From contig LNFI01000036.1 in the NCBI GenBank assembly GCA_001464615.1, forward strand, positions 27,072 through 91,071: 64,000 nt of DNA. The letters are read 5' to 3'. The position numbers and the translations under genes are program-made. Below are positions 1 through 8,618 of the stretch, one piece after another. Numbering within the stretch: position 1 is the stretch's first letter; every line of letters begins with the position of its first letter. This stretch comes from Sphingomonadales bacterium Ga0077557 (lineage in GTDB: Bacteria; Pseudomonadota; Alphaproteobacteria; Sphingomonadales; Sphingomonadaceae). The notes beneath the pieces were generated by a model, which worked only from the letters and a program-made list of their open reading frames with translations, searched no databases and was not told the origin of the DNA.

Positions 1-23
1 TCACGGAACCTGCTATCCCGATA

Positions 24-44
24 CCAGAATCCGATCGATTCTGG
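24..44. repeat. Inverted repeat (possible hairpin) at window start
   Basis: Perfect 8-bp arms CCAGAATC (24-31) and GATTCTGG (37-44) flank a 5-nt centre. An outer pair TCACGGA (1-7) and TCCGTGA (50-56) could extend it into one nested structure. It lies about 80 bp upstream of the antiporter start. No T-tract follows, so it does not look like an ordinary terminator; the upstream context is outside the window. Confidence 0.45.
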
Positions 45-134
45 CCCAGTCCGTGAATTGCTGTCCAGATTGTCGCTAGCGTAGCAAGGGTAAATGGGGA
101 AGGTCGGCACAGCTGGCTGCGCGGGGGAAAGTCG

Positions 135-1430
135 ATGCTTGATCTGTTTGAACTGACGGCGGTGATTCTGTCGGTCACCACCATTGCCTGCTGGATCAAC
201 GCCAAGACCTTGAAACTGCCGGTTGCGGTGGGATTGTTGATCGTTGGCCTGGCCTTCAGCGGGGTGGTCGCGCTGGCTGACCTGGCGAAGCCCGATTGGG
301 CGGTTGGCGCCATGTTCAAATCGGTTGAGCAGCAGATTGATTATCCCAAGCTCGTACTCAATTTCATGCTGGCCTATCTGCTGTTTGCTGGTGCGATGAA
401 CGTCAACATCGCAGCACTCATCCAGCGGGGGTGGGCGGTTGCGGCGCTGGCTGTCTTTGGCACAGTGATCACCACTGGCCTGATCGCGGCGGCCTTTTGG
501 GGGGTGTGCCATCTTGCCGGGATCGCCATGCCGGTCAGCTGGGCATTGGTGTTCGGCGCGCTGATCAGCCCGACCGACCCGATCGCCGTGCTGGCCATGA
601 CCAAGCGGACCGATCTGGAGCCGCGTCTCCAGGCCCAGCTGGAAGGCGAGGCGCTGTTCAATGACGGTGTGGCGGTGGTGTTGTTCAAGGCATTGCTGGC
701 CTATGCCATTGGCCAGACCGGTGGTGGCGAGGCAGCACATACCGATTTGGTGGTGCTGGCCCAACACGCGGGAATCGAAGCTTTTGGCGGCATCGCGCTG
801 GGGCTTGCTGTTGCCGTCATCGCCGTGGTGATTTTGTACGCCGTCAATGACTGGATCACGGAAACATTGATCACCGTTGCCACAGCGACGGTGGTTTATG
901 CCGTCGCCCTGCATTTTGGTCTGTCGGGGCCGCTGGGTGTTGTGGCGGCTGGGTTGGTTCTGGCGACAAATTGGGCGGATGCTTCGCTGGCCCCCCATGC
1001 GAAGGAATATCTGCGCCCGCTATGGCATGTCATCGATGAAGGGATGAATGCCGTGCTGTTCTTCCTCGTCGGCATCAAGGCATTCGCGCTTGATTTCACC
1101 CCGATGGCGCTGGCGCTGATGGCTGCCGGTGCTGCCATGGTGCTGATAGCGCGCTGGATTGCAATCGCATCGCTTGGCGTCATCATGATTCCCTTTGGCC
1201 AGCGATTTCCGATCAAACTCTATAATGTCCTCACCTGGGCGGGGGTGCGGGGCGGGTTGTCAGTAGCGCTGGTGTTATCGTTGCCCGACATCCCTGAGCG
1301 CGAGGCCATTTTCGCCGCCTCGCTTGGGGTCGTCATCTTCTCGATCGTGATCCAGAGCATGACGATGGAGGCGCTGGCCCTGCGCACGGGCTATGGCAGC
1401 GCCAAGGCTAATCCGGAGGCGACGCACTGA
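135..1430 (+). CDS. Na+/H+ antiporter, CPA1 (NhaP) family
   Basis: A 431-residue polytopic inner-membrane protein with about a dozen hydrophobic segments. The membrane signature SPTDPIAVLAMTK is followed by EGEALFNDGVAVVLF, which holds the Asn-Asp pair that CPA1 exchangers use for cation/proton binding. A late GVRGGLSVAL segment is also typical. The expected role is electroneutral Na+(K+)/H+ exchange for pH and salt homeostasis. The ATG at 135 has a strong GGGGGAAA Shine-Dalgarno at 123-130. The gene ends directly against the convergent lysyl-tRNA synthetase gene. Family assignment is firm; ion preference cannot be read from sequence. Confidence 0.9.
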   Translation: MLDLFELTAVILSVTTIACWINAKTLKLPVAVGLLIVGLAFSGVVALADLAKPDWAVGAMFKSVEQQIDYPKLVLNFMLAYLLFAGAMNVNIAALIQRGWAVAALAVFGTVITTGLIAAAFWGVCHLAGIAMPVSWALVFGALISPTDPIAVLAMTKRTDLEPRLQAQLEGEALFNDGVAVVLFKALLAYAIGQTGGGEAAHTDLVVLAQHAGIEAFGGIALGLAVAVIAVVILYAVNDWITETLITVATATVVYAVALHFGLSGPLGVVAAGLVLATNWADASLAPHAKEYLRPLWHVIDEGMNAVLFFLVGIKAFALDFTPMALALMAAGAAMVLIARWIAIASLGVIMIPFGQRFPIKLYNVLTWAGVRGGLSVALVLSLPDIPEREAIFAASLGVVIFSIVIQSMTMEALALRTGYGSAKANPEATH

Positions 1431-3002
1431 TCAGGTCTGGGCGAGCGCCTCGGCGATCAGCTTGCGGCTGTTCTCGATCCCGTAAAGCGCGATGAAGCTG
1501 CCCATGCGCGGGCCTTGCGATGAGCCAAGCAAGGTTTCGTACAGGGCGCCGAACCAGTCGCGCAAATTGTCGAAGCCGCCTTCGTTGCCGATCGCATAGA
1601 CGATATTCTGCAGATCGACCGCCGAGGTGTCGGCGGGGAGCGGTGCCAGTTCGCGCTCGAGGCGCTCGAGGGCAGCAATTTCTACGCCTGCGGGCTTGCG
1701 CCGTACAAGCGTCGGCGCGACGAAATCGCGGTTATAGGCGAGCGCGTGACCGATCAGGGCGTCGAGCTCGGGGCTGATATCCCCCTCGACATAATTGCTG
1801 AGATACCCGCGCACCTGCTCTGCCGTTGCCCCTGCGCCCAGAACGCCGACCAGATTCAGCAGCAGCCCGAAGGTCACCGGCGGGTTGGTATCGGGCACGG
1901 CACCGTCATGGATATGGTGCGCCGGATTGCCGAGCCGCTGCTCGACAGGCTGGCCTGCATAATTGCCGCGGAACTGGAAATAGTCGTCCACCGCGCGCGG
2001 GATGACGCCGATGTGGAGCTGCTTGGCCTTTTTCGGCTCGCGATAGGCGAAGAAGGCGAGGCTCTCCTGCGTGCCATAATCGAGCCATTGCTCGAGCGTC
2101 AGGCCATTGCCCTTGGACTTGGAGATTTTCTCGCCCTTTTCGTCGAGGAACATCTCATAGATCAGCCCCTCGGGCGGGCGGCCGCCGAGCACGCGCGCGA
2201 TCTTGCCGGACTGGATGCCGCTGTCGATCAGGTCCTTGCCGTACATTTCGTAATCAACGCCCAATGCGACCCAGCGCATCGCCCAATCGACCTTCCATTG
2301 CAGCTTGGCTTGGCCGCCGAGCACGCTTTGCACCAGTACCTCGCCGTCGCTGTCAGTGAAGCGGATCGTGCCGGCTTCCGCATCAACCACTTCAACCGGT
2401 ACTTGCAGCACCACGCCCGTCTTCGGACTGATCGGCAGCACGGGCGAATAGGTGGCGGCGCGCTCCTGGCGCAAAGTCGGCAGCATCACCCCCATGATCG
2501 CCTGATAATGGCGCAGCACGCCCTTGAGCGCGTCGTCGAACACCCCCGCCTCGTACTGCGAGGCGGAGGAGATGAACTCATACTCAAAGCCGAAGCGATC
2601 GAGGAAATCGCGGAGCATCGCGTTGTTGTGCGCGGCGAAACTCTCGAACTTCTCAAACGGATCGGGAATGCGGCTCAAGGGCTTGCCGAGATTTTCGGTC
2701 AGCATCGCTTGGTTGGGCACATTGTCCGGCACTTTGCGCAGCCCGTCCATGTCGTCAGAAAACTCGATCAGCCGGGTCGGCGCGTCAGACATCGCCTGGA
2801 AGGCGTGGCGCACCATCGTCGTCCGCAGCACCTCGTTGAAGGTGCCGATATGCGGGAGCCCGGAGGGGCCATAACCGGTTTCGAAGATGATCGCCGCGTC
2901 AGCAGGCTTGCCGTCGGGATAGCGTTTCAGCAGCTTGCGCGCCTCTTCATAGGGCCAGGCCTTGGAAGCGAGTGCGGCGGTGCGAAGATCGGTATCAGTC
3001 AT
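1431..3002 (-). CDS. lysK: Lysine--tRNA ligase, class I
   Basis: A 523-residue class I lysyl-tRNA synthetase that charges tRNA-Lys in the cytoplasm. The N-terminal Rossmann fold has the HIGH-type motif PHIGTFNEV near residue 51, and the KMSKS-type loop KISKSKGNG lies a little past the middle. Class I LysRS is the usual form in Alphaproteobacteria, in place of the class II enzyme of most bacteria. The frame is open for 129 more codons upstream, but that part is low-complexity and unlike the family. The ATG at 3002 (MTDTDLRTAALASK) gives the usual length of 520-530 residues. The stop codon abuts the convergent antiporter stop. Confidence 0.95.
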   Translation of the reverse strand: MTDTDLRTAALASKAWPYEEARKLLKRYPDGKPADAAIIFETGYGPSGLPHIGTFNEVLRTTMVRHAFQAMSDAPTRLIEFSDDMDGLRKVPDNVPNQAMLTENLGKPLSRIPDPFEKFESFAAHNNAMLRDFLDRFGFEYEFISSASQYEAGVFDDALKGVLRHYQAIMGVMLPTLRQERAATYSPVLPISPKTGVVLQVPVEVVDAEAGTIRFTDSDGEVLVQSVLGGQAKLQWKVDWAMRWVALGVDYEMYGKDLIDSGIQSGKIARVLGGRPPEGLIYEMFLDEKGEKISKSKGNGLTLEQWLDYGTQESLAFFAYREPKKAKQLHIGVIPRAVDDYFQFRGNYAGQPVEQRLGNPAHHIHDGAVPDTNPPVTFGLLLNLVGVLGAGATAEQVRGYLSNYVEGDISPELDALIGHALAYNRDFVAPTLVRRKPAGVEIAALERLERELAPLPADTSAVDLQNIVYAIGNEGGFDNLRDWFGALYETLLGSSQGPRMGSFIALYGIENSRKLIAEALAQT

Positions 3003-3228
3003 AGCCCCAGCATGTGCCGCGTTCGGTGTGAAATCGCAAATTCGTTTCCGGTCAGGCGGGGGCAAAGTTGCGGAAGTTGCGGGCTGCCAATGCCTTTCTG
3101 CAACCGACGCCCATGGCGCTGCGGTGCGGCAATCGGCTGGGATCAAGCGTGGTCGACAGGCGAACAATCTGTCAGCTTCAGCCCTTTGTAGGACAGCGCA
3201 GGCGAATCGCGTGCCGCCAACATGGCCG

Positions 3229-3259
3229 GGGGAGCGACACCTGGCCGGTGCCGCTCCCC
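3229..3259 (-). terminator. Strong hairpin after the GNAT gene
   Basis: GGGGAGCG (3229-3236) pairs with CGCTCCCC (3252-3259), and an inner CACC/GGTG continues the stem across one mismatch. It starts 11 bp past the stop of the minus-strand acetyltransferase gene. No U-tract follows on either strand, so it may protect the 3' end or act as an atypical terminator. Confidence 0.35.
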
Positions 3260-3270
3260 GGCAGCGATGG

Positions 3271-3738
3271 TTAGAGATGCTTCCAGAAGATGACCTTATG
3301 CTCGCCCTCGTCGTAGAAGTCGCGGATGCGGGCTTCCTCGCTAAAGCCCCGCACCAGATAGAAAGCGCGGCTATCGGCATAGGCGTCAAGCGCCGACGTC
3401 TCGACGATCAGCACGCGGGCGGCATCGGTGCGCAGCCGTGCCTCAAGCGTGGCGACAAGCGTGCTGCCCACGCCCTGCCCTTGATCGCCGGGTGCGACGG
3501 CGATGGCGAGCAGGTTAAACGTGCCTTGGGTCGCGCGCTCGGGCTCGCAATAGGCAAAGCCGCAGAGCCGCCCACCGATCGTGGCGACGAGCCAGATATG
3601 CGGCGCGGTACCGTCGAGAAAGGGTGCTGCCATATCGGCGAGCATAGCCGAGGGGAACAGCCCGGTCGCCTCCAGTACCGGGGCAATGGCGGGCAGGTCG
3701 GTCCGCAGCAGGGGGCGCACGTTGATAAGATCGGACAT
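3271..3738 (-). CDS. GNAT family N-acetyltransferase
   Basis: A 155-residue single-domain acetyltransferase. The GNAT core is visible: strand 4 ends in LLAIAVAPGDQGQGVGSTLVATLE, whose Q-x-x-G-x-G/S loop binds the acetyl-CoA pyrophosphate. It is followed by AARVLIVETSALDAYADSRAFYLVRGF, the usual motif B with the Tyr-containing helix. The ATG at 3738 (MSDLINVRP) has an AAGGTGG ribosome site 8 nt upstream; a GTG six codons earlier is possible but has a poorer site. The substrate is unknown. It is a stand-alone gene between lysK and the divergent arsR-type gene. Confidence 0.82.
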   Translation of the reverse strand: MSDLINVRPLLRTDLPAIAPVLEATGLFPSAMLADMAAPFLDGTAPHIWLVATIGGRLCGFAYCEPERATQGTFNLLAIAVAPGDQGQGVGSTLVATLEARLRTDAARVLIVETSALDAYADSRAFYLVRGFSEEARIRDFYDEGEHKVIFWKHL

Positions 3739-3905
3739 AAGAATAGCCACCTTCACACGCGCCTGACGAGGGCGCGGTTGATACGATCGGCCCAGTTTGG
3801 GGGCCGCGGTCTGGGCCGTGCATCACGCACGGCGGGAGGCTGTTAGGCGGACATAGGTTGTCCATTACCGCTTGCTGAAGACGAGCACAACGTTGCCGCT
3901 TGTCA

Positions 3906-3921
3906 ATAACTGAATCGTTAT
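3906..3921. promoter_or_regulatory. Candidate ArsR operator within promoter
   Basis: The inverted repeat ATAAC-N6-GTTAT lies between a TTGTCA hexamer (3900-3905) and a TATAAG hexamer (3921-3926), 15 bp apart, and ends 15 bp before the ArsR-type start at 3936. An operator overlapping the core promoter is the normal autorepression layout in this family. The short spacer makes the promoter call tentative. Confidence 0.45.
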
Positions 3922-3935
3922 ATAAGCATTATGCT

Positions 3936-4256
3936 ATGGAAAGCCCGTTGGACCGTCAGTTCGCAGCCTTGGCAGACCCGACGCGGCGGGCGATTCTCGC
4001 GCGCCTCGCATCGGGCGAAGCGACCGTGGCCGAGCTGGCGCGCCCCTTCGGGATCACGCAACCCGCCATTTCCCGCCATCTGAAGGTGCTCGAATCGGCT
4101 GGGTTGATCGAGGCCGGCAAGATGGCTCAGTCGCGTCCGCGACGGCTGAAAGCCAGCAGCCTGGACGGGGCACGGCTCTGGATCGACGGTTTGCGCAGCC
4201 TCTGGACCGACAGTTTCGACCAGCTCGATCAGTTTCTGCAGCAGGACAAGGACTAG
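3936..4256 (+). CDS. ArsR-family transcriptional regulator
   Basis: A 106-residue winged-helix repressor. It opens with MESPLDRQFAALADPTRRAILARLASGEATVAELARPFGITQPAISRHLKVLE condensed to the usual scheme: dimer helix, then the helix-turn-helix with recognition helix QPAISRHLKVLE. No CxC metal site is present, so it is not a metal sensor of the ArsR/SmtB metal class. An upstream TTG at 3900 would add 12 residues unlike the family, so the ATG at 3936 is preferred. It sits 5 nt before an SRPBCC (AHSA1-type) gene, a very common pairing in which the regulator controls its partner. Confidence 0.88.
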   Translation: MESPLDRQFAALADPTRRAILARLASGEATVAELARPFGITQPAISRHLKVLESAGLIEAGKMAQSRPRRLKASSLDGARLWIDGLRSLWTDSFDQLDQFLQQDKD

Positions 4257-4261
4257 ATGAC

Positions 4262-4750
4262 ATGGCGACGGCGCGCTTCACGATAACGCGGACATTTGCT
4301 GCGCCGCTCGCCCGTGTTTGGGCGGCGTGGACCGAACCGGAGCAGCTCGCCGCCTGGTTCGGGCCGAAGGGCTCGGCGGGCAGCATGCTGGCGTTCGACC
4401 TGCGCCCCGGCGGCGAATGGCGTGGCCGGATGGAGGCGCCCGATGGGGCCGAGATGTTCAGCAAATTTGTGTTTCAAGTGGTCGAGCCGCCAACCCGGCT
4501 GGTCTGGGTTCATGGATTCGCGGATGCCGAGGGCAATCGCGCTCGCGCAGCGTTCGCGCCGCTTTTCCCGCTGGAGATGTTGACGACGGTGTTGTTCAGT
4601 GAAGCGGAGGGTGGCACCCGGATCGACCTTAGCTGGGAACCGATCGACGCCACGCCCGAGGAATGCGCCTTCTTCGCCGAGATGATGGCATCGATGACTG
4701 GCGGCTGGTCCGGCAGCTTCGACCAGCTGGACGCCCTGTTCGCCGAATAA
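4262..4750 (+). CDS. SRPBCC (AHSA1/START-like) domain protein
   Basis: A 162-residue soluble protein with the helix-grip hydrophobic-pocket fold. The N-terminus is FTITRTFAAPLARVWAAWTEPEQLAAWFGPKG, the standard start of the family, followed by DLRPGGEWRGRMEAPDG and a C-terminal helix GGWSGSFDQLDALF. It is translated from the ATG at 4262, 5 nt past the ArsR-type stop, so the two are almost certainly co-transcribed. The ligand is unknown. Such pairs are abundant in environmental bacteria and are often linked to stress or small hydrophobic molecules. Confidence 0.85.
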   Translation: MATARFTITRTFAAPLARVWAAWTEPEQLAAWFGPKGSAGSMLAFDLRPGGEWRGRMEAPDGAEMFSKFVFQVVEPPTRLVWVHGFADAEGNRARAAFAPLFPLEMLTTVLFSEAEGGTRIDLSWEPIDATPEECAFFAEMMASMTGGWSGSFDQLDALFAE

Positions 4751-4806
4751 GCGAAGCGGCGACGGCTAGATGTTGCCATTCTGTTCAATCACGGCGACAA
4801 GCGGGT

Positions 4807-7512
4807 GTGACTCTTCTCCCCTACCCCGCGCTCCACGCAAGCCATGGCGGCATCTGGATCGCGCATGAGGGCGAAACGCGGCAGGTCGGGCGCGGCGAGG
4901 CGATCAGGCTTGCCGCCGATACGCCGATGATCATGCTCAATGCCGCGCTGGTCGGCCAGCGGCTGGGCTATGCCGAGCTGTCGGGGCTCGATCTGCTGGA
5001 ACTGTTCGCGTTTCTCCGGCCAGCGCAGTTCATGGTGCCGACGCCGCGCGGCCTGGCGCGCGCGACGGGGATTGACGAGCCGCTTCGCGACGACCTGATC
5101 GCGCCGTTCCTGCGTGCCGCCTCCGCCGCCCTGATTGCGCAGACCAAGGGCAATTGGCCAGAGCGCGAAGGGGCGTGGACGTCGTTGCAGGCGCTGGCCC
5201 GGCTACGCTGGCCGTGGGTGCCTGCCTTGGTCGACCGGATCGCCAAGCCCGAAACGGCGGAGCGCTGGTTGTTCGCTAAACTGCCCGAATGGAGCGAGGG
5301 CGCGCCTCGTCCGGCGCCGCGCACTGTAACGATCGACCCAGCGGAAACGCAGGGCCGCCTCGCGACGCTAACCGGCAGTGCAGCAGAGCAGCGCCCCGGC
5401 CAGCGCGCCTTTGCCGAGGCGGCGAGCGCTGCCTTCGCGCCCCGAATGATGCGCGATTCGCCCAATCTGGTGCTGGCCGAGGCGGGCACTGGGATCGGCA
5501 AGACGCTCGGCTATCTCGCGCCTGCCTCGCTCTGGGCGGAGCAGGCGGGCGGGGCGGTGTGGGTCTCCACCTTCACCAAAACGCTGCAGCGGCAATTGGG
5601 GCATGAAAGCGCGCGCCTCTTCCCCGATGCCGCCATGCGCCGCGCCAAGGTCGTCACCCGGAAGGGACGCGAGAATTACGCCTGCCTGCTCAATCTGGAA
5701 GATGCTTTGCAGGGCGGATTCCAGGGGCGGGCAGCGGTGTTGGCGCAGCTGGTGGCGCGCTGGGCAGCCTATAGCGCGGATGGCGATATGGTTGGCGGCG
5801 ATTTGCCCGGCTGGCTGCCGACGCTGTTCCGCCGCAACGGCCCGACCGCGCTGACTGACCGGCGCGGCGAGTGCGTCTATGCCGGCTGCCCGCATTACCG
5901 CAAATGCTTCATCGAAAAGGCGGCCCGCGCGAGTGCGGACGCCGATATCGTCATCGCCAATCATGCGTTGGTGATGGTCAACGCGGCACGAGGGCGCGAA
6001 ACGGCCACCCGCCCCAGCCGCTACGTGTTCGACGAGGGGCATCACCTGTTCGATGCCGCCGATTCGATGTTCGCGACCGCGCTGACCGGGCAGGAAACGA
6101 TCGAATTGCGCCGCTGGGTGACTGGCCCCGAATCGGGCGGGCGTGGCCGGCGGCGCGGGCTGGCGGCGCGCCTGTCGGATGTCGCGAGCTATGATGCGGA
6201 AGGCGCGCGGGCGATTGGCGAGGCGGCGGAGGCGGTGCGGGCGTTGCCGACGGATGGCTGGCTCGGCCGAATCGGCGAGGGGCAGCCCTTTGGGGCAATC
6301 GAGGCATTGCTCGCGGCGGTGCGCGGGCTCGTCTATGCGCGCGACGATAGCAAGGAAGATGCGGGCTATGGCCTGGAAACCGAACTCGCCGAGCCCGATG
6401 CTGCGTTGATCGACGCGGCGGGGCAGGCTGGCCAAGCGCTCGATTCGCTCTATCGCCCGTTGGTCGCGCTCGGGCGGCGGCTTGAAGCGGTGCTGACCGA
6501 TGGCCCCGATTGGTTGGACGGCCCAGCGCGCGCGCGGATCGAAGGGGCAATCGCCTCACTCGCCTGGCGCGCCGATACCGTTGCGGCCTGGCTAGCGCTG
6601 CTGTCGCGCGTCGGCGGCCCGGCCGATCCTGACTTCGTCGATTGGCTGGCGGTCGAACGCGTCGAGGGCCGCGAATATGACATCGGCATCCACCGCCGCT
6701 GGCTCGATCCGACGCGGCCCTTTGCCGAAATTGTGCTGAAACCGGCACAGGGCGTGCTGATCACCTCGGCAACGCTGAAGGGCGGGGGCGACTGGTCGGT
6801 GGCGGACGCCCGTACCGGCGCGCATCATCTCGCGCATGCGGCGGCGCATTTCGATGCGCCGAGCCCGTTCGATTATGCCAATGCCGCCGAAGTGCTGATC
6901 GTTACTGACGTGAAGCGCGGCGACACCGGCGCGCTCGCCAATGCTTACGCCCGGCTGATCGTTGCGGCGGGGGGCGGCACGCTGGGGCTGTTCACGGCGA
7001 TCCGGCGGCTTCGCGCGGTCCATGCGCGGATCGCCGATCGCCTGGCGCGCGAGGGGCTAGCGCTGCATGCCCAGCATGTTGACCCGATCGATACCGGGAC
7101 GCTGGTCGACATTTTCCGCGATGACATGCGCGCCTCGCTGCTCGGCACCGATGCGTTGCGCGACGGAGTCGATGTGCCCGGCCGATCGCTGCGGCTGGTG
7201 GTGATGGAGGGCGTGCCCTGGGCGAAGCCGACCGTATTGCACAGCGCCAGGCGACTGGCCGGGGGCGGGGCGGCCTATGACGATCGCTTCGTCCGCGCCC
7301 GGTTGGCGCAGGCGTTTGGGCGGCTGATCCGGCGCGCGGATGATCGCGGCGCCTTCGTGCTGCTCTCCGCTGCGATGCCCTCGCGCCTGCTGAGTGCCTT
7401 CCCGCCCGGTGTGCCAATTGTTCGCGTCACCCTCGATGAAGCGGTGATTCGTGTTACGAGGCGTCTTTCATCCGTCACGCTGCTGGGGCATGAGGCAAGG
7501 AGTGGGGCCTGA
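4807..7512 (+). CDS. ATP-dependent DNA helicase, DinG/XPD-like (Fe-S superfamily 2)
   Basis: About 901 residues. A long N-terminal extension precedes Walker A (LAEAGTGIGKTLGYLAPA). A cysteine cluster (CLLNLED ... CVYAGCPHYRKC) fits the Fe-S domain of XPD/DinG helicases. The DEAH-type box is DEGHHLF, with helicase domain 2 ending in FGRLIRRADDRGAFVLL. The probable role is unwinding of damage or replication intermediates. The GTG at 4807 (VTLLPYPALHASHGG) is chosen because the frame upstream overlaps the SRPBCC gene and does not resemble a protein start. The ~200-residue N-terminal part, common in alphaproteobacterial members, has no assigned function here. Confidence 0.88.
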   Translation: MTLLPYPALHASHGGIWIAHEGETRQVGRGEAIRLAADTPMIMLNAALVGQRLGYAELSGLDLLELFAFLRPAQFMVPTPRGLARATGIDEPLRDDLIAPFLRAASAALIAQTKGNWPEREGAWTSLQALARLRWPWVPALVDRIAKPETAERWLFAKLPEWSEGAPRPAPRTVTIDPAETQGRLATLTGSAAEQRPGQRAFAEAASAAFAPRMMRDSPNLVLAEAGTGIGKTLGYLAPASLWAEQAGGAVWVSTFTKTLQRQLGHESARLFPDAAMRRAKVVTRKGRENYACLLNLEDALQGGFQGRAAVLAQLVARWAAYSADGDMVGGDLPGWLPTLFRRNGPTALTDRRGECVYAGCPHYRKCFIEKAARASADADIVIANHALVMVNAARGRETATRPSRYVFDEGHHLFDAADSMFATALTGQETIELRRWVTGPESGGRGRRRGLAARLSDVASYDAEGARAIGEAAEAVRALPTDGWLGRIGEGQPFGAIEALLAAVRGLVYARDDSKEDAGYGLETELAEPDAALIDAAGQAGQALDSLYRPLVALGRRLEAVLTDGPDWLDGPARARIEGAIASLAWRADTVAAWLALLSRVGGPADPDFVDWLAVERVEGREYDIGIHRRWLDPTRPFAEIVLKPAQGVLITSATLKGGGDWSVADARTGAHHLAHAAAHFDAPSPFDYANAAEVLIVTDVKRGDTGALANAYARLIVAAGGGTLGLFTAIRRLRAVHARIADRLAREGLALHAQHVDPIDTGTLVDIFRDDMRASLLGTDALRDGVDVPGRSLRLVVMEGVPWAKPTVLHSARRLAGGGAAYDDRFVRARLAQAFGRLIRRADDRGAFVLLSAAMPSRLLSAFPPGVPIVRVTLDEAVIRVTRRLSSVTLLGHEARSGA

Positions 7513-7524
7513 ATCGGAGTGGGC

Positions 7525-8070
7525 ATGAAGACGCTGACACTGCTCAGACATGCCAAATCCGGCTGGGACGACCCGGCTGCGCGCGATTTTGATCGGGCGC
7601 TGAACCCGCGCGGCAAACGCGCCGCTGCGCAAATTGGTCGCTATTTGCAGGCGCAGGCGATCAGTTTTGATCATGTCATCGCCTCCCCCGCTGTGCGCGT
7701 GGTCGAAACGCTTGATCATCTCGCCACCGGCTATGGCCAGCCGCTAGCGCCTGATTGGGAGCGGCGGGTCTATCTTGCCTCTGCGGCAACCCTGCTTGAT
7801 CTGGTGAGTGTCCTACCGGACGGTGTCGAGCGGGTGCTGCTGGTCGGGCATAATCCGGGGCTTGAGGATCTGGTGCTGATGCTGGTGCCCGAAGGCGAAG
7901 AACCGGATTTGCGTGACGAGGTCGAGATTAAGTTCCCAACGGCAACGCTGGCCGAACTTGTCTTTACCTGTGACCGTTGGGCCGATGTCCCGGCCCATGC
8001 TGCCACCCTGACGCGCTTTGTCCGTCCGCGTGATCTCGATCCAAGCCTTGGCCCGGACAGCGAGGATTAA
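7525..8070 (+). CDS. Histidine phosphatase, SixA-like
   Basis: A 181-residue phosphoglycerate-mutase-fold phosphatase. The catalytic LLRHAKSGWDD carries His9, the residue that becomes phosphorylated; the second conserved histidine is in VLLVGHNPGLEDL. SixA-type enzymes dephosphorylate phosphohistidine on HPt domains or act on small phosphates, so the true substrate is open. GGAG at 7516-7519 points to the ATG at 7525 rather than the GTG two codons earlier. It follows the helicase gene by 12 nt and overlaps the convergent DUF177 gene by 4 nt. Confidence 0.85.
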   Translation: MKTLTLLRHAKSGWDDPAARDFDRALNPRGKRAAAQIGRYLQAQAISFDHVIASPAVRVVETLDHLATGYGQPLAPDWERRVYLASAATLLDLVSVLPDGVERVLLVGHNPGLEDLVLMLVPEGEEPDLRDEVEIKFPTATLAELVFTCDRWADVPAHAATLTRFVRPRDLDPSLGPDSED

Positions 8071-8618
8071 GCCTTTTTTTCTTCAAGCTTAGCTTTAAGT
8101 CCGGCCAGGGCGCCGAACGGCCCGGCTTCCTCTTCCGCCAATACGCCGGCTTTGCGCAGAATCGCATCGGCATTGGGGCTACGCGGAAAGGGCTCCAGCG
8201 CCAGCGCCATCGTTTCAGCAGTGGCCTCACCCAAATCAATGGCACCGCCGTCAAACGGAATGATGTCGAGGGCGTCGAGGCTTAGCTCGATCTCTTCCGC
8301 AGGAGGGTCAGCTGGCGTGTCAGCGACGAAGCACAAGGCGACCTGCTCATCGATTCGCGCAGAGAGCGGCTCGCCCGTGGCGACACAAGCCTGAATCACG
8401 TCAGCCGTAACGCGGCCCTCGGCAACAATACCAGCCGGTGTCCGCGCCACCAAATAATCGCCGTTGAGCCGGACGATCTCGATCAGGCCGAACCGCGTCG
8501 CCAGCGCTGCGCGTTCGGCGGCATTGGCTGCAACCGCAATGCTGCGTTTGCCTTCCCCGATCGTCTCAACCCTTTCGGGCCGGTGAAATTCGGGGCGAGT
8601 CGCGTCGGGGGGCGTCAT
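8067..8618 (-). CDS. DUF177 (YceD-like) family protein
   Basis: A 183-residue cytoplasmic protein of the DUF177/YceD family. It shows RIDEQVALCFVADTP followed by an acidic stretch and a central DIIPFDGGAIDLGEATAETMALALEPFPRSP segment, the conserved core around the Asp/Glu-rich Leu-Gly motif. YceD proteins are linked to 23S rRNA accumulation in E. coli and plants. Unlike the usual E. coli context, rpmF does not follow here. Its start overlaps the end of the upstream chaperone gene by 4 nt (ATGA), indicating translational coupling. Confidence 0.82.
   Translation of the reverse strand: MTPPDATRPEFHRPERVETIGEGKRSIAVAANAAERAALATRFGLIEIVRLNGDYLVARTPAGIVAEGRVTADVIQACVATGEPLSARIDEQVALCFVADTPADPPAEEIELSLDALDIIPFDGGAIDLGEATAETMALALEPFPRSPNADAILRKAGVLAEEEAGPFGALAGLKAKLEEKKA

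Noticed and set aside
1746..3191. 481-codon plus-strand open frame across lysK
   Set aside because: It lies antisense to a clear class I LysRS and its translation is His/Arg/Gln-rich with no domain; a GC-rich shadow frame.
3003..3389. 129-codon N-terminal extension of LysRS
   Set aside because: Low-complexity, Arg/Ser/Ala-rich and unlike the family; the ATG at 3002 gives normal length.
3815..3833. Palindrome GCCGTGC-ATCAC-GCACGGC
   Set aside because: Perfect 7-bp arms but no T-tract on either strand and not at a promoter position; left as chance in GC-rich DNA.
5368..6435. 355-codon minus-strand frame inside the DinG-like gene
   Set aside because: Antisense to helicase motifs; typical complement frame of a GC-rich gene.
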